NCBI GenBank assembly: GCA_044867345.1
Contig: JBIOUU010000186.1
Span: 1-64,000 of the forward strand
DNA length: 64,000 nucleotides
Direction: 5' to 3'
DNA from: AC-69 sp044867345
Lineage (GTDB): Bacteria; Actinomycetota; UBA4738; HRBIN12
The position numbers and the translations under genes are program-made. Shown here piece after piece: positions 8,371 to 16,337 of this stretch (position 1 is the stretch's first letter; each line of letters begins with the position of its first letter). A model generated the notes under the pieces. The model saw only the letters and a list, made by a program, of their open reading frames with translations. It was not told the origin of the DNA and searched no databases.

Positions 8371-8944
8371 GGCCTCTCTCCCGTACCGTTTCCCACAACG
8401 CCTTCTCCAGCGCCCTTCTTCCCCGATGCAGCCGGGACATCACGGTCCCGATCGGGATGCCCAGGATCTCGGCGATCTCCTTGTACGAGAATCCCTCGAC
8501 GTCGGCAAGCAGCACCGCCAGCCGGAACCCCTCCGGCAGGGCCTCCAGGGCCCTCTGGACGTCCTCGTCCGGCATGCTCCGGATGACCTCCGCCTCCGCC
8601 GAGGGCTCGACCCCGCTCTCCCCCAGCTTGTCGTACAGGTACCACTCGTCGAGATCGTCCTCCTGCACGGTCACCGGCTCCCGCTGCTTCTTCCGGTAGG
8701 AGTTGATGAAGGTGTTCGTGAGGATCCGGTACATCCAGGCTCGTAGGTTCGTCCCCTCCTCGAACCCCGAGAATCCCCGGTAGGCCCGCAGATACGTCTC
8801 CTGGACCAGATCCTCCGCGTCGGCGGGGTTGCGGGTCATGCGGAGCGCGGCCGAGTACAGGTTGGGCAGCAGGGGCAGCACCTCGCGCTCGAACCGTTCC
8901 CTGAGCGCCGGGTCGTCGGGCGGCGCCGCCTGGCTACGCGCCAT
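8357..8944 (-). CDS. sigR: ECF RNA polymerase sigma factor, SigR/SigH-like
   Basis: A 195-residue group 4 sigma factor. Region 2 shows N-P-A-D-A-E-D-L-V-Q-E-T-Y-L-R-A-Y and region 4 shows E-G-F-S-Y-K-E-I-A-E-I-L-G-I-P-I-G-T-V-M-S-R-L-H-R-G-type helix-turn-helix, closest to the thiol-oxidative-stress SigR/SigH/RpoE group. The linked zinc anti-sigma gene supports that assignment. Targets in relatives include thioredoxin, mycothiol and proteolysis genes; the divergent ftsH 110 bases away could be one. The chosen ATG has GATACT seven bases upstream and no ribosome-binding site. Confidence 0.92.
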   Translation of the reverse strand: MARSQAAPPDDPALRERFEREVLPLLPNLYSAALRMTRNPADAEDLVQETYLRAYRGFSGFEEGTNLRAWMYRILTNTFINSYRKKQREPVTVQEDDLDEWYLYDKLGESGVEPSAEAEVIRSMPDEDVQRALEALPEGFRLAVLLADVEGFSYKEIAEILGIPIGTVMSRLHRGRRALEKALWETVRERGLVSD

Positions 8945-9053
8945 GCGCCCCAGTATCCCGCATCGACTGGTTCGCGACCCTGAGACACGCCCCTTGCACC
9001 CATCGCGATGGCGAGCGGCCCGATGGCTGTCACACAGCTCATCCGGTGACAAG

Positions 9054-11090
9054 ATGGCTGCCATGGCGAACGGCAACGACCGGCGCAACCGGTGGTCCGG
9101 GTTCGATCTGGGCGGCGGCTCGGGAGAGCCTCGGCGCCTGCGCACCTCGCCGTGGGTCTGGGTCATCGGCTTCCTTGTGGTCCTGGTCCTGTTCAACTAC
9201 TTCGCGGCGCCCCGACCGAGCAAGCTCGACTACTCGGACTTCCTCGAGAAGGTGAGCGCCGGCCAGATCGTGGGCACGGTGAAGATCTCGGCGACCACCG
9301 TGACCGGAACGTATGCGGAGGAGGGCAAGAAGGTCGAGTTCACCGCCGACATCCCGCCGATCCTCCAGGGCACGACGCAGCTCACGGACCAGCTGGACCA
9401 GAAGGGAGTTCCGTACACGGGCGTGACGCCGAGCCCGATCTCGAGCTTCCTCATCGGGTGGGTGGTGCCGCTCCTGCTGTTCGGCTTGCTCTGGTTCTTC
9501 CTGATCCGAAGGATGAGCGGAGCCCAGACCTCGGCGGCCCTGAACCTGGGCCGCAACAAGGTCCGGATCTACGACCGCAAGGAGATGAAGACCACCTTCT
9601 CGGACGTCGCCGGGTTGGACGAGGCCGTGGAGGAGCTCCGCGAGATCGTCGACTTCCTGAAGACGCCCAAGAAATACCAGCGTCTGGGAGGGAGGATCCC
9701 GAAGGGCGTGCTGCTGCTCGGGCCTCCGGGGTGCGGCAAGACGCTGCTGGCCCGGGCGGTGGCCGGTGAGGCCAACGTCCCGTTCTTCTTCATGTCCGGT
9801 TCGGAGTTCGTCGAGATGTTCGTGGGCCTGGGCGCGGCCCGGGTGCGAGAGCTGTTCAACCAGGCGAAGGAGCGTGCCCCCGCGCTCGTGTTCATCGACG
9901 AGCTCGACACGATCGGCAAGGGCCGGGGCGGCGCGCTGGGGGCCGGGTTCGGCGCGCACGACGAGCGGGAGCAGACCCTGAACCAGCTGCTCGTGGAGAT
10001 GGATGGGTTCGACTCGTCCAAGGGCGTGATCATCATGGCCGCCACGAACCGGCCGGACGTGCTGGATCCCGCGCTCACGCGCCCGGGCCGGTTCGACCGC
10101 CAGGTGGTCGTGGACCGGCCGGATCTGCGGGGCCGGGAGGCCATCCTGCGCGTGCACGCGCGGGGCGTGGCCCTGGACCCGAACGTGGACCTTCGGGTGC
10201 TGGCTTCCCGGACACCGGGGTTCACCGGCGCCGACCTGGCCAACGTGATCAACGAGGCGGCGCTCCTGGCCGCCCGGCGGGAGAAGAACTCCGTGACGAT
10301 GGAGGAGCTCGAGGAGGCCATCGACCGGGTCACGGCCGGGCTGGAACGCAAGAGCCGGATCATGTCCGAGCGGGAGCGCGAGATCGTGGCCACCCACGAG
10401 ATGGGCCACGCGCTCCTCGCGTTGGACATGCCCACGGCCGACCCGGTGCACCGGGTCTCGATCATCCCCCGTGGCGCGGCCGCGCTCGGCATGACCATGC
10501 AGCGGCCGCTGGAGGACCGCTACCTGCTCACAGAGCCCGAGCTGAAGGACCGGCTGGCCATCCTGCTCGGCGGGCGCACGGCCGAGGAGATCTCCTTCAA
10601 GCAGGTCTCGACCGGCGCCCAGAACGACCTCCAGCGAGCCACCGAGATCGCCCGGGCGATGGTGACCGAGTACGGCATGAGCGACCGCGTGGGGCCGCTG
10701 TCCTTCGGCAACGACGGATTCCGAAGCCCCGAGGGTCGTCTGTTGTTCCCCGGCGCCGCGCAGGAACTCTCGCCCGAGCTCGCGTCCCTCGTCGACGAAG
10801 AGGTGAAGCGTCTGGTCGATGAAGCCCACGAGCGGGCGAATCGGGTGCTCGAGGCCCAGCGCGACCTGCTGGACCGGCTCGCCGACCTCCTGATGGTGAT
10901 CGAGGTCATCGAGGGATCCGACCTCAAGGCGTACGTGGAGGGGGACAAGCCCATCCCCACGCCCGAGGAAGCGCGGGCGCGGCTGGCGGAGAGCGGCAAC
11001 GGCCGCCGGAGCCCGTCGGGACCGGAAATCATCGGGCAACCCCAGACCCGGCCGATCCCCCCGCCGCCGCCCGCCGCGATCGACGGCTAG
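9054..11090 (+). CDS. ftsH: ATP-dependent zinc metalloprotease FtsH
   Basis: A 678-residue membrane-anchored AAA+ protease that degrades misassembled membrane proteins and some regulators. Two spans (about 34-50 and 133-151) flank an extracytoplasmic domain; Walker A G-P-P-G-C-G-K-T is at 223-230, Walker B F-I-D-E-L-D follows, then the SRH region, and the zinc site H-E-M-G-H is at 448-452. The C-terminus ends in a Pro-rich stretch. A second ATG nine bases downstream is equally plausible as start. Its stop codon overlaps that of the convergent glycosyltransferase gene in a shared CTAG. Confidence 0.96.
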   Translation: MAAMANGNDRRNRWSGFDLGGGSGEPRRLRTSPWVWVIGFLVVLVLFNYFAAPRPSKLDYSDFLEKVSAGQIVGTVKISATTVTGTYAEEGKKVEFTADIPPILQGTTQLTDQLDQKGVPYTGVTPSPISSFLIGWVVPLLLFGLLWFFLIRRMSGAQTSAALNLGRNKVRIYDRKEMKTTFSDVAGLDEAVEELREIVDFLKTPKKYQRLGGRIPKGVLLLGPPGCGKTLLARAVAGEANVPFFFMSGSEFVEMFVGLGAARVRELFNQAKERAPALVFIDELDTIGKGRGGALGAGFGAHDEREQTLNQLLVEMDGFDSSKGVIIMAATNRPDVLDPALTRPGRFDRQVVVDRPDLRGREAILRVHARGVALDPNVDLRVLASRTPGFTGADLANVINEAALLAARREKNSVTMEELEEAIDRVTAGLERKSRIMSEREREIVATHEMGHALLALDMPTADPVHRVSIIPRGAAALGMTMQRPLEDRYLLTEPELKDRLAILLGGRTAEEISFKQVSTGAQNDLQRATEIARAMVTEYGMSDRVGPLSFGNDGFRSPEGRLLFPGAAQELSPELASLVDEEVKRLVDEAHERANRVLEAQRDLLDRLADLLMVIEVIEGSDLKAYVEGDKPIPTPEEARARLAESGNGRRSPSGPEIIGQPQTRPIPPPPPAAIDG

Positions 11091-12013
11091 GAAGGAGGCG
11101 GCTCGCCCCCGATCAGCAGGTCGAACCGCCCCCGGAACCTGTCCAGGAACCGGTAGTAGTTCCGCTTGGACCACTTCGCCCGCTCTGTCGGCGGGGTGTT
11201 GAACCACATCCGATGCTCGTGGCGGGTCACCGGCACCGGCACAACCACCGTTTTCAGCCCCGCCTCCTTCACCCGGAACGAGTACTCGATGTCGGCCGTC
11301 CGGTACCACTTGAACTTCTCGTCGAACAGCCCCACGTCGAGCAGGACCTCCCGCCGCATCGCCATGAGGTAGCCCTCGATGGCATCCACCTCCGGACCGT
11401 CGGAGGCCTCGAAGTCCTGCAGGTTGGACGTGACGATGCCGAACGGACCGACGATGCCGACCGCCGGGTCGGCCAGGGCCTCCTCGATCGGTCCGAAGAC
11501 GTCGCCGGCGGGCTCGACCGAGCCGTCCACCACCAAGACGATCCGACCCAGCGATCGCTTCAGCCCGGCATTGCGGGCCGCGCCCCAGCCGGTCCCCTCG
11601 ACGAGGGGGATGACCTCCACTTCCTCACCGAAGGAGGACGGACCCTGGCCCGTGACCTCCGCCACGACGTACTGGATGCGTCGGCCACTCTGATGGGACC
11701 GGAACCCCTTCAGGGCCCGCGCGACGTCCTCAGGCCATCCCTCCACCACCCAGTGGACGGTGGCATCGGAGGTGGCCGGCTGCTCCAGGACCGAAGGGAC
11801 GTCCTCCGGCCGAACCCTGGCGGGGGCTTCCTCGTCGGGACCTGCCGCCGCGGCGACGGGCTCCAGGCGAGGTCCGTCCGGCGAATCGACCACCGTGAAC
11901 CCCAGATCCGAGATGCGGTCGCGGAGTCCGTCGGCGGCGGCGAAATCCTTGGCCTTCCGCCGCTCCTCGCGCTCGGCCGCCAGTCGTCGGACCTCGTCGG
12001 GCACGTCGCTCAC
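11087..12013 (-). CDS. Family 2-like glycosyltransferase with CysRS-like N-terminal tail
   Basis: A 308-residue protein. Residues ~110-300 look like a GT-A glycosyltransferase: G-W-G-A-A-R-N-A-G-L, then V-L-V-V-D-G-S (where DxD would lie), A-M-R-R-E-V-L-L-D-V-G-L-F-D-E acceptor region, and W-Y-R-T-A-D-I-E-Y-S-F-R. Residues 5-50 instead resemble the extreme C-terminus of cysteinyl-tRNA synthetase: a charged helix with K-D-F-A-A-A-D-G-L-R-D followed by G-F-T-V-V-D-S-P-D-G. The acceptor is unknown. GTG start with GGAGG nine bases upstream. No signal peptide, so cytoplasmic. Confidence 0.78.
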   Translation of the reverse strand: MSDVPDEVRRLAAEREERRKAKDFAAADGLRDRISDLGFTVVDSPDGPRLEPVAAAAGPDEEAPARVRPEDVPSVLEQPATSDATVHWVVEGWPEDVARALKGFRSHQSGRRIQYVVAEVTGQGPSSFGEEVEVIPLVEGTGWGAARNAGLKRSLGRIVLVVDGSVEPAGDVFGPIEEALADPAVGIVGPFGIVTSNLQDFEASDGPEVDAIEGYLMAMRREVLLDVGLFDEKFKWYRTADIEYSFRVKEAGLKTVVVPVPVTRHEHRMWFNTPPTERAKWSKRNYYRFLDRFRGRFDLLIGGEPPPS

Positions 12014-12056
12014 GCCGGGTGCCTCCAGAAGCGCAGATCGGCCACGGCCGAGCGGC

Positions 12057-12476
12057 CTAGACCGGCTCCTTCGACACCGCCCGCAGGCGTCCCGCGATCG
12101 CCTCGAGTGTGTGGATGGCGATCGAAGGGTGCTCCTTCAGCAACCCGCGGAAGACCCATTCGGTGATGCCGAGAAGCCGGACGTCGGTGATGGCGGTGAC
12201 CGTCGCCGTCCTCGGTCCGCCGTCGATGAGCGCGATCTCGCCGAAGAAGTCGCCGGGGCCAAGGATGGCCTTCTCCTTGCCCCCGATGGTCACGCGGCAC
12301 TTCCCCTCGAGGATCAGGAACAGCCCGATCCCGTGCTCGCCCTCCCGGGCGATCACGGTCCCGGCCTTGTGCCGGACCTCCTTGGCCGCCTGGGCGATGA
12401 CGGCGAGCTCCCGCTTGGAGCAGCCGGAGAAGAGCGGGACCTTGGCCAGTAGCTCCGTCACGTCGTCCTTCGCCAC
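12057..12476 (-). CDS. Cyclic nucleotide-binding domain protein
   Basis: A 139-residue protein that is essentially one CRP/FNR-type cyclic nucleotide-binding domain: L-F-S-G-C-S-K-R-E-L opening helix, G-E-H-G-I-G-L-F-L-I-L-E-G roll, and the phosphate-binding cassette F-F-G-E-I-A-L-I-D-G-G-P-R-T-A. There is no DNA-binding helix-turn-helix, so it is a stand-alone sensor or partner module rather than a CRP regulator. A putative nucleotide cyclase is encoded 350 bases away on the other strand, which makes a signalling link attractive but unproven. GTG start with a GAGGGGG ribosome-binding site. Confidence 0.88.
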   Translation of the reverse strand: MAKDDVTELLAKVPLFSGCSKRELAVIAQAAKEVRHKAGTVIAREGEHGIGLFLILEGKCRVTIGGKEKAILGPGDFFGEIALIDGGPRTATVTAITDVRLLGITEWVFRGLLKEHPSIAIHTLEAIAGRLRAVSKEPV

Positions 12477-12574
12477 CCGTCGACCCCCTCACGCGGCGGC
12501 CGCGAACCGCCTGGTCCGAGCAGGCTGGGATCCTATCGCGATCGGACCGCACGGCGCGAAGGACGGCCGGCCCA

Positions 12575-12580
12575 TAGGAT
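12575..12580 (+). promoter_or_regulatory. -10 element of leaderless small-protein gene
   Basis: TAGGAT, six bases, then GTG. This spacing supports the reality of the very short gene that follows. Confidence 0.45.
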
Positions 12581-12586
12581 GAGCGC

Positions 12587-12751
12587 GTGACCGAAGGCCG
12601 CCGTTTCGCCGCGATCGTGGTGCTGTTCCTGCTCGGGTTCGCCATGGTGGCGTTGGCGAACGCCCTCGACGCGTACTGGCCCCTCTTCGTGACGCCGCTG
12701 CCGTACGCGATCATCCCCTGGCTGGTCGTCCACGCCGACGACCAGGACTGA
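12587..12751 (+). CDS. Small membrane protein (54 residues)
   Basis: A short hydrophobic protein with one clear transmembrane helix at about residues 6-27 and a second hydrophobic stretch at about 29-48, ending in the acidic H-A-D-D-Q-D. Function unknown. Support comes from the hydrophobic pattern, third-position GC like its neighbours, and a -10 hexamer six bases before the GTG start. It lies between the cNMP-binding gene (divergent) and the cyclase/AAA gene 70 bases downstream on the same strand. Confidence 0.6.
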   Translation: MTEGRRFAAIVVLFLLGFAMVALANALDAYWPLFVTPLPYAIIPWLVVHADDQD

Positions 12752-12821
12752 CCACCGACTCCAGGGCCGATCGACGGCTCTCTTGAGACCGTTGTCGCCG
12801 GTCGCTACCCTGCATGGCCTC

Positions 12822-15023
12822 ATGGCCGAACGATTCAGCTGCCCCACGTGCGGGCACGAGAACGAGGCCGGCCAGCGCTTCTGCGGCTCCTGCGGCGGCC
12901 GGCTCGTGCTCACCTGCGAGGTGTGCGGGGGGGCCAACCCGCTCGACTCGAGGTTCTGCGGGAACTGCGGCGCGGACCTGCTCGCCTCGACGGCGTCGGA
13001 GCCGTCGGGGGAGGAGCGCCGTGTGATCACCGTCCTCTTCGCCGACCTGGTGGGGTTCACCTCGCGCGCGGAGCGGCTCGATCCGGAAGACGTCCGAGCC
13101 ATCCTCACCCCGTATTACGCCCGGCTTCGTCAGGAGATCGAGGCGTTCGGCGGCACCGTGGAGAAGTTCATCGGTGATGCCGTGATGGCGGTGTTCGGCG
13201 CCCCGGTGGCATACGGTGACGACCCCGAGAGGGCCGTACGCGCCGCTCTCCGGATCCGCGACACCGTCGGCGAGATGAACGTGGCCGATCCGGGACTCGA
13301 CCTCCAGGTGCGGATCGCCGTCAACACCGGGGAGGCGATCGTCGCCCTCGGCGCGAGGCCACGGGACGGAGAGGCGATGGTCGCGGGCGATGTCGTCAAC
13401 ACGGCGGCGCGGCTGCAGACCGCGGCGCCGGTGGACACGATCCTCGTCGGGGAGGAAACGTTCCGAAGCACCAGGTCCACGGTCGAGTACGAGCAGGTCG
13501 AGCCGATCGCCGCCAAGGGCAAGCAGGCTCCCGTCCCAGCGTGGCGAGCGCTTGTCGCGGCACGCGCGCCCGGTGAGCGCAGGGCCTTGGGGGTCCCGAT
13601 GATCGGTCGACAGGACGAGCTCTCGGCGCTTCGCGAGATCTGGGAGCACGTCGTCGACCACAGGTATCCGCACATCGTCACGATCTTCGGCCCGCCGGGG
13701 GTCGGGAAGTCGCGGCTCTCAGCCGAGTTCGCCGCGGCGATTGCGGCCAGCGGGGGGCAGACGATCAGGGGGCGGTCGCTCCCCTACGGTGAGAGCGGTG
13801 CCTACGGAGCCTTCGCCCAGCAGGTCAAGCAGGTGGCCGGCATCTTCGACAACGACCCGGCTCCCGCGGCCTGGGAGAAGCTCCATGAGTCCGTCGCGGC
13901 GTTCGTCGGGCCGGAGGAGGCGGACCAGGTTGCCTCGCACGTCGCGACGTTGCTCGGCCTCGATACGAACGGCGGACCTGCCGCAGATCGCCACATGCTC
14001 TTCCTCTCCGCGAGACGGCTCGTGGAAGCCATCGCCGACCAATTACCGACCTTGCTCCTCTTCGAGGACCTGCACTGGGCCGACCCAAGCCTCCTCGATC
14101 TCTTGGAGCTCCTTGCCTCCCGCATCCGCGAGACGCCCTTGCTCATCCTGGCACTGGCCCGACCCGATCTCGTTGCCGACCGGCCGGGCTGGGGTGCCGG
14201 ACTTCCCGCGTACACCTCGATGCCCCTCGAGCCGCTGGGGGACGAGGATTCGAAGGACCTGGCCCGGCGGCTCCTGGCCCGCGCGTCCAGCGAGACCACG
14301 GGGCCGGTCGCGGCCGAGTTGGCCGAGGCGGGTGAGGGGAATCCCCTGTTCATCGAGGAGCTGGTCGCCTCGCTCGCCGAACGAGCAACGTCCGATACGC
14401 AGGAGCTTCCCACGAGCATCCGCGGGATCGTCGCCGCTCGCCTCGACGCCCTTCCCCGCGCGGAGCGGTCGCTCCTGCTTCACGCGTCGGTGGTCGGCAA
14501 GATCTTCTGGAGCGGCGCGCTGGCGCGTTTCAGCCAGTTCGAGGACCGGCTGCCCGTGCTGCTCGATTCGCTGGAGGGACGAGACCTCATCCGACGCGAG
14601 TCGGTCTCCCGATTCCAGGGGCAGCAGCAATTCAGATTCAAGCACGTGCTGATCCGCGATGTCGCGTACGCCACTCTGCCGCGAGCCAAGCGACGCGAGG
14701 CGCACGCTTCGGTCGCTGCCTTTCTCGAGGAGGTATCGGCGGAGCGAGAATCGCCGGCGACCCTTGGCTACCACTGGCGTGAGGCCGGCGAGAACGAGCG
14801 AGCCGTCGAGTCCCTGCTCACCGCCGCCGAGCAGGCCAGTCGGGGGTGGGCCAAGGAGGAAGCCGTCAGGCTCTACAAGGAGGCGTTCGAACTCGTCCCG
14901 TCCGAGGACGAAGGGCGGCGCCGCGCGATCCGGATCCGATGGGCCGTCGCCGACCAGATGCTTTTCCACGTGCCCGATGCGGAACGGCTCGCGCGCACCC
15001 AGGATCAGCCGAGCGAGGAATAG
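12822..15023 (+). CDS. Double zinc ribbon / class III nucleotide cyclase / AAA ATPase protein
   Basis: A 733-residue multidomain protein. Residues 4-60: two CxxC...CxxC zinc ribbons. Residues ~68-250: class III cyclase domain with F-A-D-L-V-G-F-T-S (metal Asp), G-D-A-V-M-A-V-F-G, and N-T-A-A-R-L-Q. Residues ~265-600: signal-transduction AAA/STAND ATPase with G-P-P-G-V-G-K-S Walker A and L-L-L-F-E-D-L-H-W-A-D Walker B. Relatives usually carry several hundred further residues of TPR-like helices; here the protein stops about 60 residues into that region with an unrelated-looking tail, so it may be truncated. TACCCT lies ten bases before the ATG. Confidence 0.88.
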   Translation: MAERFSCPTCGHENEAGQRFCGSCGGRLVLTCEVCGGANPLDSRFCGNCGADLLASTASEPSGEERRVITVLFADLVGFTSRAERLDPEDVRAILTPYYARLRQEIEAFGGTVEKFIGDAVMAVFGAPVAYGDDPERAVRAALRIRDTVGEMNVADPGLDLQVRIAVNTGEAIVALGARPRDGEAMVAGDVVNTAARLQTAAPVDTILVGEETFRSTRSTVEYEQVEPIAAKGKQAPVPAWRALVAARAPGERRALGVPMIGRQDELSALREIWEHVVDHRYPHIVTIFGPPGVGKSRLSAEFAAAIAASGGQTIRGRSLPYGESGAYGAFAQQVKQVAGIFDNDPAPAAWEKLHESVAAFVGPEEADQVASHVATLLGLDTNGGPAADRHMLFLSARRLVEAIADQLPTLLLFEDLHWADPSLLDLLELLASRIRETPLLILALARPDLVADRPGWGAGLPAYTSMPLEPLGDEDSKDLARRLLARASSETTGPVAAELAEAGEGNPLFIEELVASLAERATSDTQELPTSIRGIVAARLDALPRAERSLLLHASVVGKIFWSGALARFSQFEDRLPVLLDSLEGRDLIRRESVSRFQGQQQFRFKHVLIRDVAYATLPRAKRREAHASVAAFLEEVSAERESPATLGYHWREAGENERAVESLLTAAEQASRGWAKEEAVRLYKEAFELVPSEDEGRRRAIRIRWAVADQMLFHVPDAERLARTQDQPSEE

Positions 15024-15029
15024 TCCGGA

Positions 15030-15311
15030 TCAGAGTGGGAAGTCGTCTGGCGTGACGTCGCCGCCTATCTCGTACACCTCATTGACGACGTGACTGCCGA
15101 GGAGCTCGGCATGCGCGCGGACCATCTCCTCGCTGGGGGCCACGTAGACGCAGTAGGACTTCAGGGTCCCCTTCTTGTCCACGACGACGTGGCTGTGCTC
15201 CCAGACGATCTCGGGGAATTTCTCTGCGGCGATGCGCTTGGATCTCCGGCCGATCTCGGGCATCTGGTCTTCCCCAACGTCGTATGTCCGATCGATCAGG
15301 TACTTGGGCAT
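15030..15311 (-). CDS. DUF4242 family protein
   Basis: A 93-residue protein of the DUF4242 (SCO4226-like) family, small ferredoxin-like proteins, one of which binds nickel. Recognised by M-P-K-Y-L-I-D-R opening, V-W-E-H-S-H-V-V and Y-C-V-Y-V-A-P-S-E-E-M-V-R-A-H-A. Biological role is not established. ATG at 15309-15311 is preferred because GGAAGGGGCGAGG lies upstream; an in-frame ATG seven codons earlier would overlap that site. It ends 6 bases from the convergent cyclase gene. Confidence 0.82.
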   Translation of the reverse strand: MPKYLIDRTYDVGEDQMPEIGRRSKRIAAEKFPEIVWEHSHVVVDKKGTLKSYCVYVAPSEEMVRAHAELLGSHVVNEVYEIGGDVTPDDFPL

Positions 15312-15454
15312 CTTGCCTCGCCCCTTCCGCAAGGACTCGCTCTCCGAGGATTGTATACCGAGTGGTCAGGGCCCCGATGTGCCCTCGCGATTCGGCCCGT
15401 CTCCTTAGCCGCTACGGGAGTAGCATGCACCCGGAGCAGGGGAAGGAGGTCACC

Positions 15455-16084
15455 ATGCATGACGTGGAGGATCCCAGGAGGGAGGGGTACACGCCGCCGT
15501 GGGGCGGCGCGCCGGAGGCGCCCCCCGAGCCGGCGCCACCACCGGCGCCGTCGGCAGAGCCACCTCGGGAGAGCACGTGGGATTCCGTCGATCGGGTGGC
15601 GGAGCGGGCAGGGGAGATGGTCGGGTCGGGTACGGCAGAGGCCAAGAAGGTCGTGAAGCGGGCCCGCACCACCGGGAAGAAGGTGACCACGCGGGCACGG
15701 GGGGCGGCGAAGAAGGCCGTCCGCAAGGCGAAGTCCTCGGCGAAGAAGGCCACCACCAGGGGGAAGAAGGCCGCGACCCGCAGGCGCACGACCGGCAAGA
15801 AGGTGACGAGGCGGGCCAGAGCGACCGGCAAGAAGGCCACCACCCGAGCCAGGGCCGGAGCCAAGAAGGTCACCAGACGGGCCCGCTCCACCGGCAAGAA
15901 GGCCACCACCCGAGCCAGAACCGGAGCCAAGAAGGTCACCAGGCGGGCCCGCTCCACCGGCAAGAAGGCCACCACCCGGGCCAGGGCCGTGGCGAAGAGG
16001 GCGACGGGCCGTAGGAAGACCGCGGCCCGCAAGTCGAGTGGGCGCAAATCGACGACCCGGAGGAAGTCGGCGGCTCGCCGATAG
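15455..16084 (+). CDS. Histone H1-like Lys/Arg/Ala-rich repeat protein
   Basis: A 209-residue protein in two parts: residues 1-40 are acidic and Pro-rich; residues ~62-209 are extremely basic, built from K-K, R-A-R and T-T/T-G runs without aromatic residues. Three near-identical 22-residue units occupy residues 117-138, 139-160 and 161-182. This composition is that of bacterial H1-like nucleoid proteins (AlgP, HctB, the C-terminal arm of actinobacterial HU), so DNA or RNA compaction is likely. ATG at 15455 was chosen because a perfect GGAAGGAGGT lies 4 bases before it; an earlier ATG at 15425 lacks one. Confidence 0.8.
   Translation: MHDVEDPRREGYTPPWGGAPEAPPEPAPPPAPSAEPPRESTWDSVDRVAERAGEMVGSGTAEAKKVVKRARTTGKKVTTRARGAAKKAVRKAKSSAKKATTRGKKAATRRRTTGKKVTRRARATGKKATTRARAGAKKVTRRARSTGKKATTRARTGAKKVTRRARSTGKKATTRARAVAKRATGRRKTAARKSSGRKSTTRRKSAARR
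15803..16000 (+). repeat. Three tandem 66-base coding repeats
   Basis: Three in-frame 66-base units (15803-15868, 15869-15934, 15935-16000) encoding V-T-R-R-A-R-x-T-G-K-K-A-T-T-R-A-R repeats. The second and third are nearly identical at DNA level, pointing to recent duplication or slippage; copy number may vary between strains or assemblies. Confidence 0.85.
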
Positions 16085-16101
16085 GAGTAGCTGAGAAACA
16101 C

Positions 16102-16133
16102 GTGAGCGGCCCGCCGAAGGCGGGCCCGCTCAC
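16102..16133. terminator. Intrinsic terminator hairpin, bidirectional
   Basis: Inverted repeat starting GTGAGC and ending GCTCAC around a GAAG loop, with a single-base bulge. It lies between the H1-like gene and the 3' end of the minus-strand tRNA and could terminate both. Confidence 0.65.
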
Positions 16134-16138
16134 CCTTG

Positions 16139-16212
16139 TCGCGGGGACGGGATTTGAACCCGTGACCTCTGGGTTATGAGCCCAGCGAGCTACCGGACTG
16201 CTCCACCCCGCA
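16139..16212 (-). tRNA. Initiator tRNA-fMet (CAT anticodon)
   Basis: A complete 74-base cloverleaf on the minus strand. Initiator features are visible: anticodon CAT, three consecutive G-C pairs (GGG/CCC) in the anticodon stem, A11-T24 in the D stem, and no Watson-Crick pair at 1-72 (here T1 opposite G72, a wobble rather than the usual C-A mismatch). The T-arm is GTTCAAAT flanked by ACGGG/CCCGT. The CCA end is not encoded. It is isolated from other tRNAs. Confidence 0.95.
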
Positions 16213-16324
16213 GAGGGATGCTAGCAACCTCCATAGCGAGCGCCAAGCCCATCGACTCGGCCACAAGTCTCGAACCTTCACACATCGTTAACCCGGTGGG
16301 GGCTTCGTCCCCGATCGCGGCCCG

Positions 16325-16330
16325 TAGTCT
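16325..16330 (+). promoter_or_regulatory. -10 element of leaderless mgsA
   Basis: TAGTCT seven bases before the ATG; no ribosome-binding site in between. Confidence 0.45.
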
Positions 16331-16337
16331 CGAAGAC

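Noticed and set aside
9039..11309. 756-codon minus-strand frame opposite ftsH
   Set aside because: Composition typical of antisense GC-rich sequence, while ftsH on the plus strand has every catalytic motif.
15641..16000. Possible CRISPR-like repeat array
   Set aside because: The repeats are contiguous, in frame and 66 bases long without spacers; they encode the Lys/Arg-rich arm of the H1-like protein.
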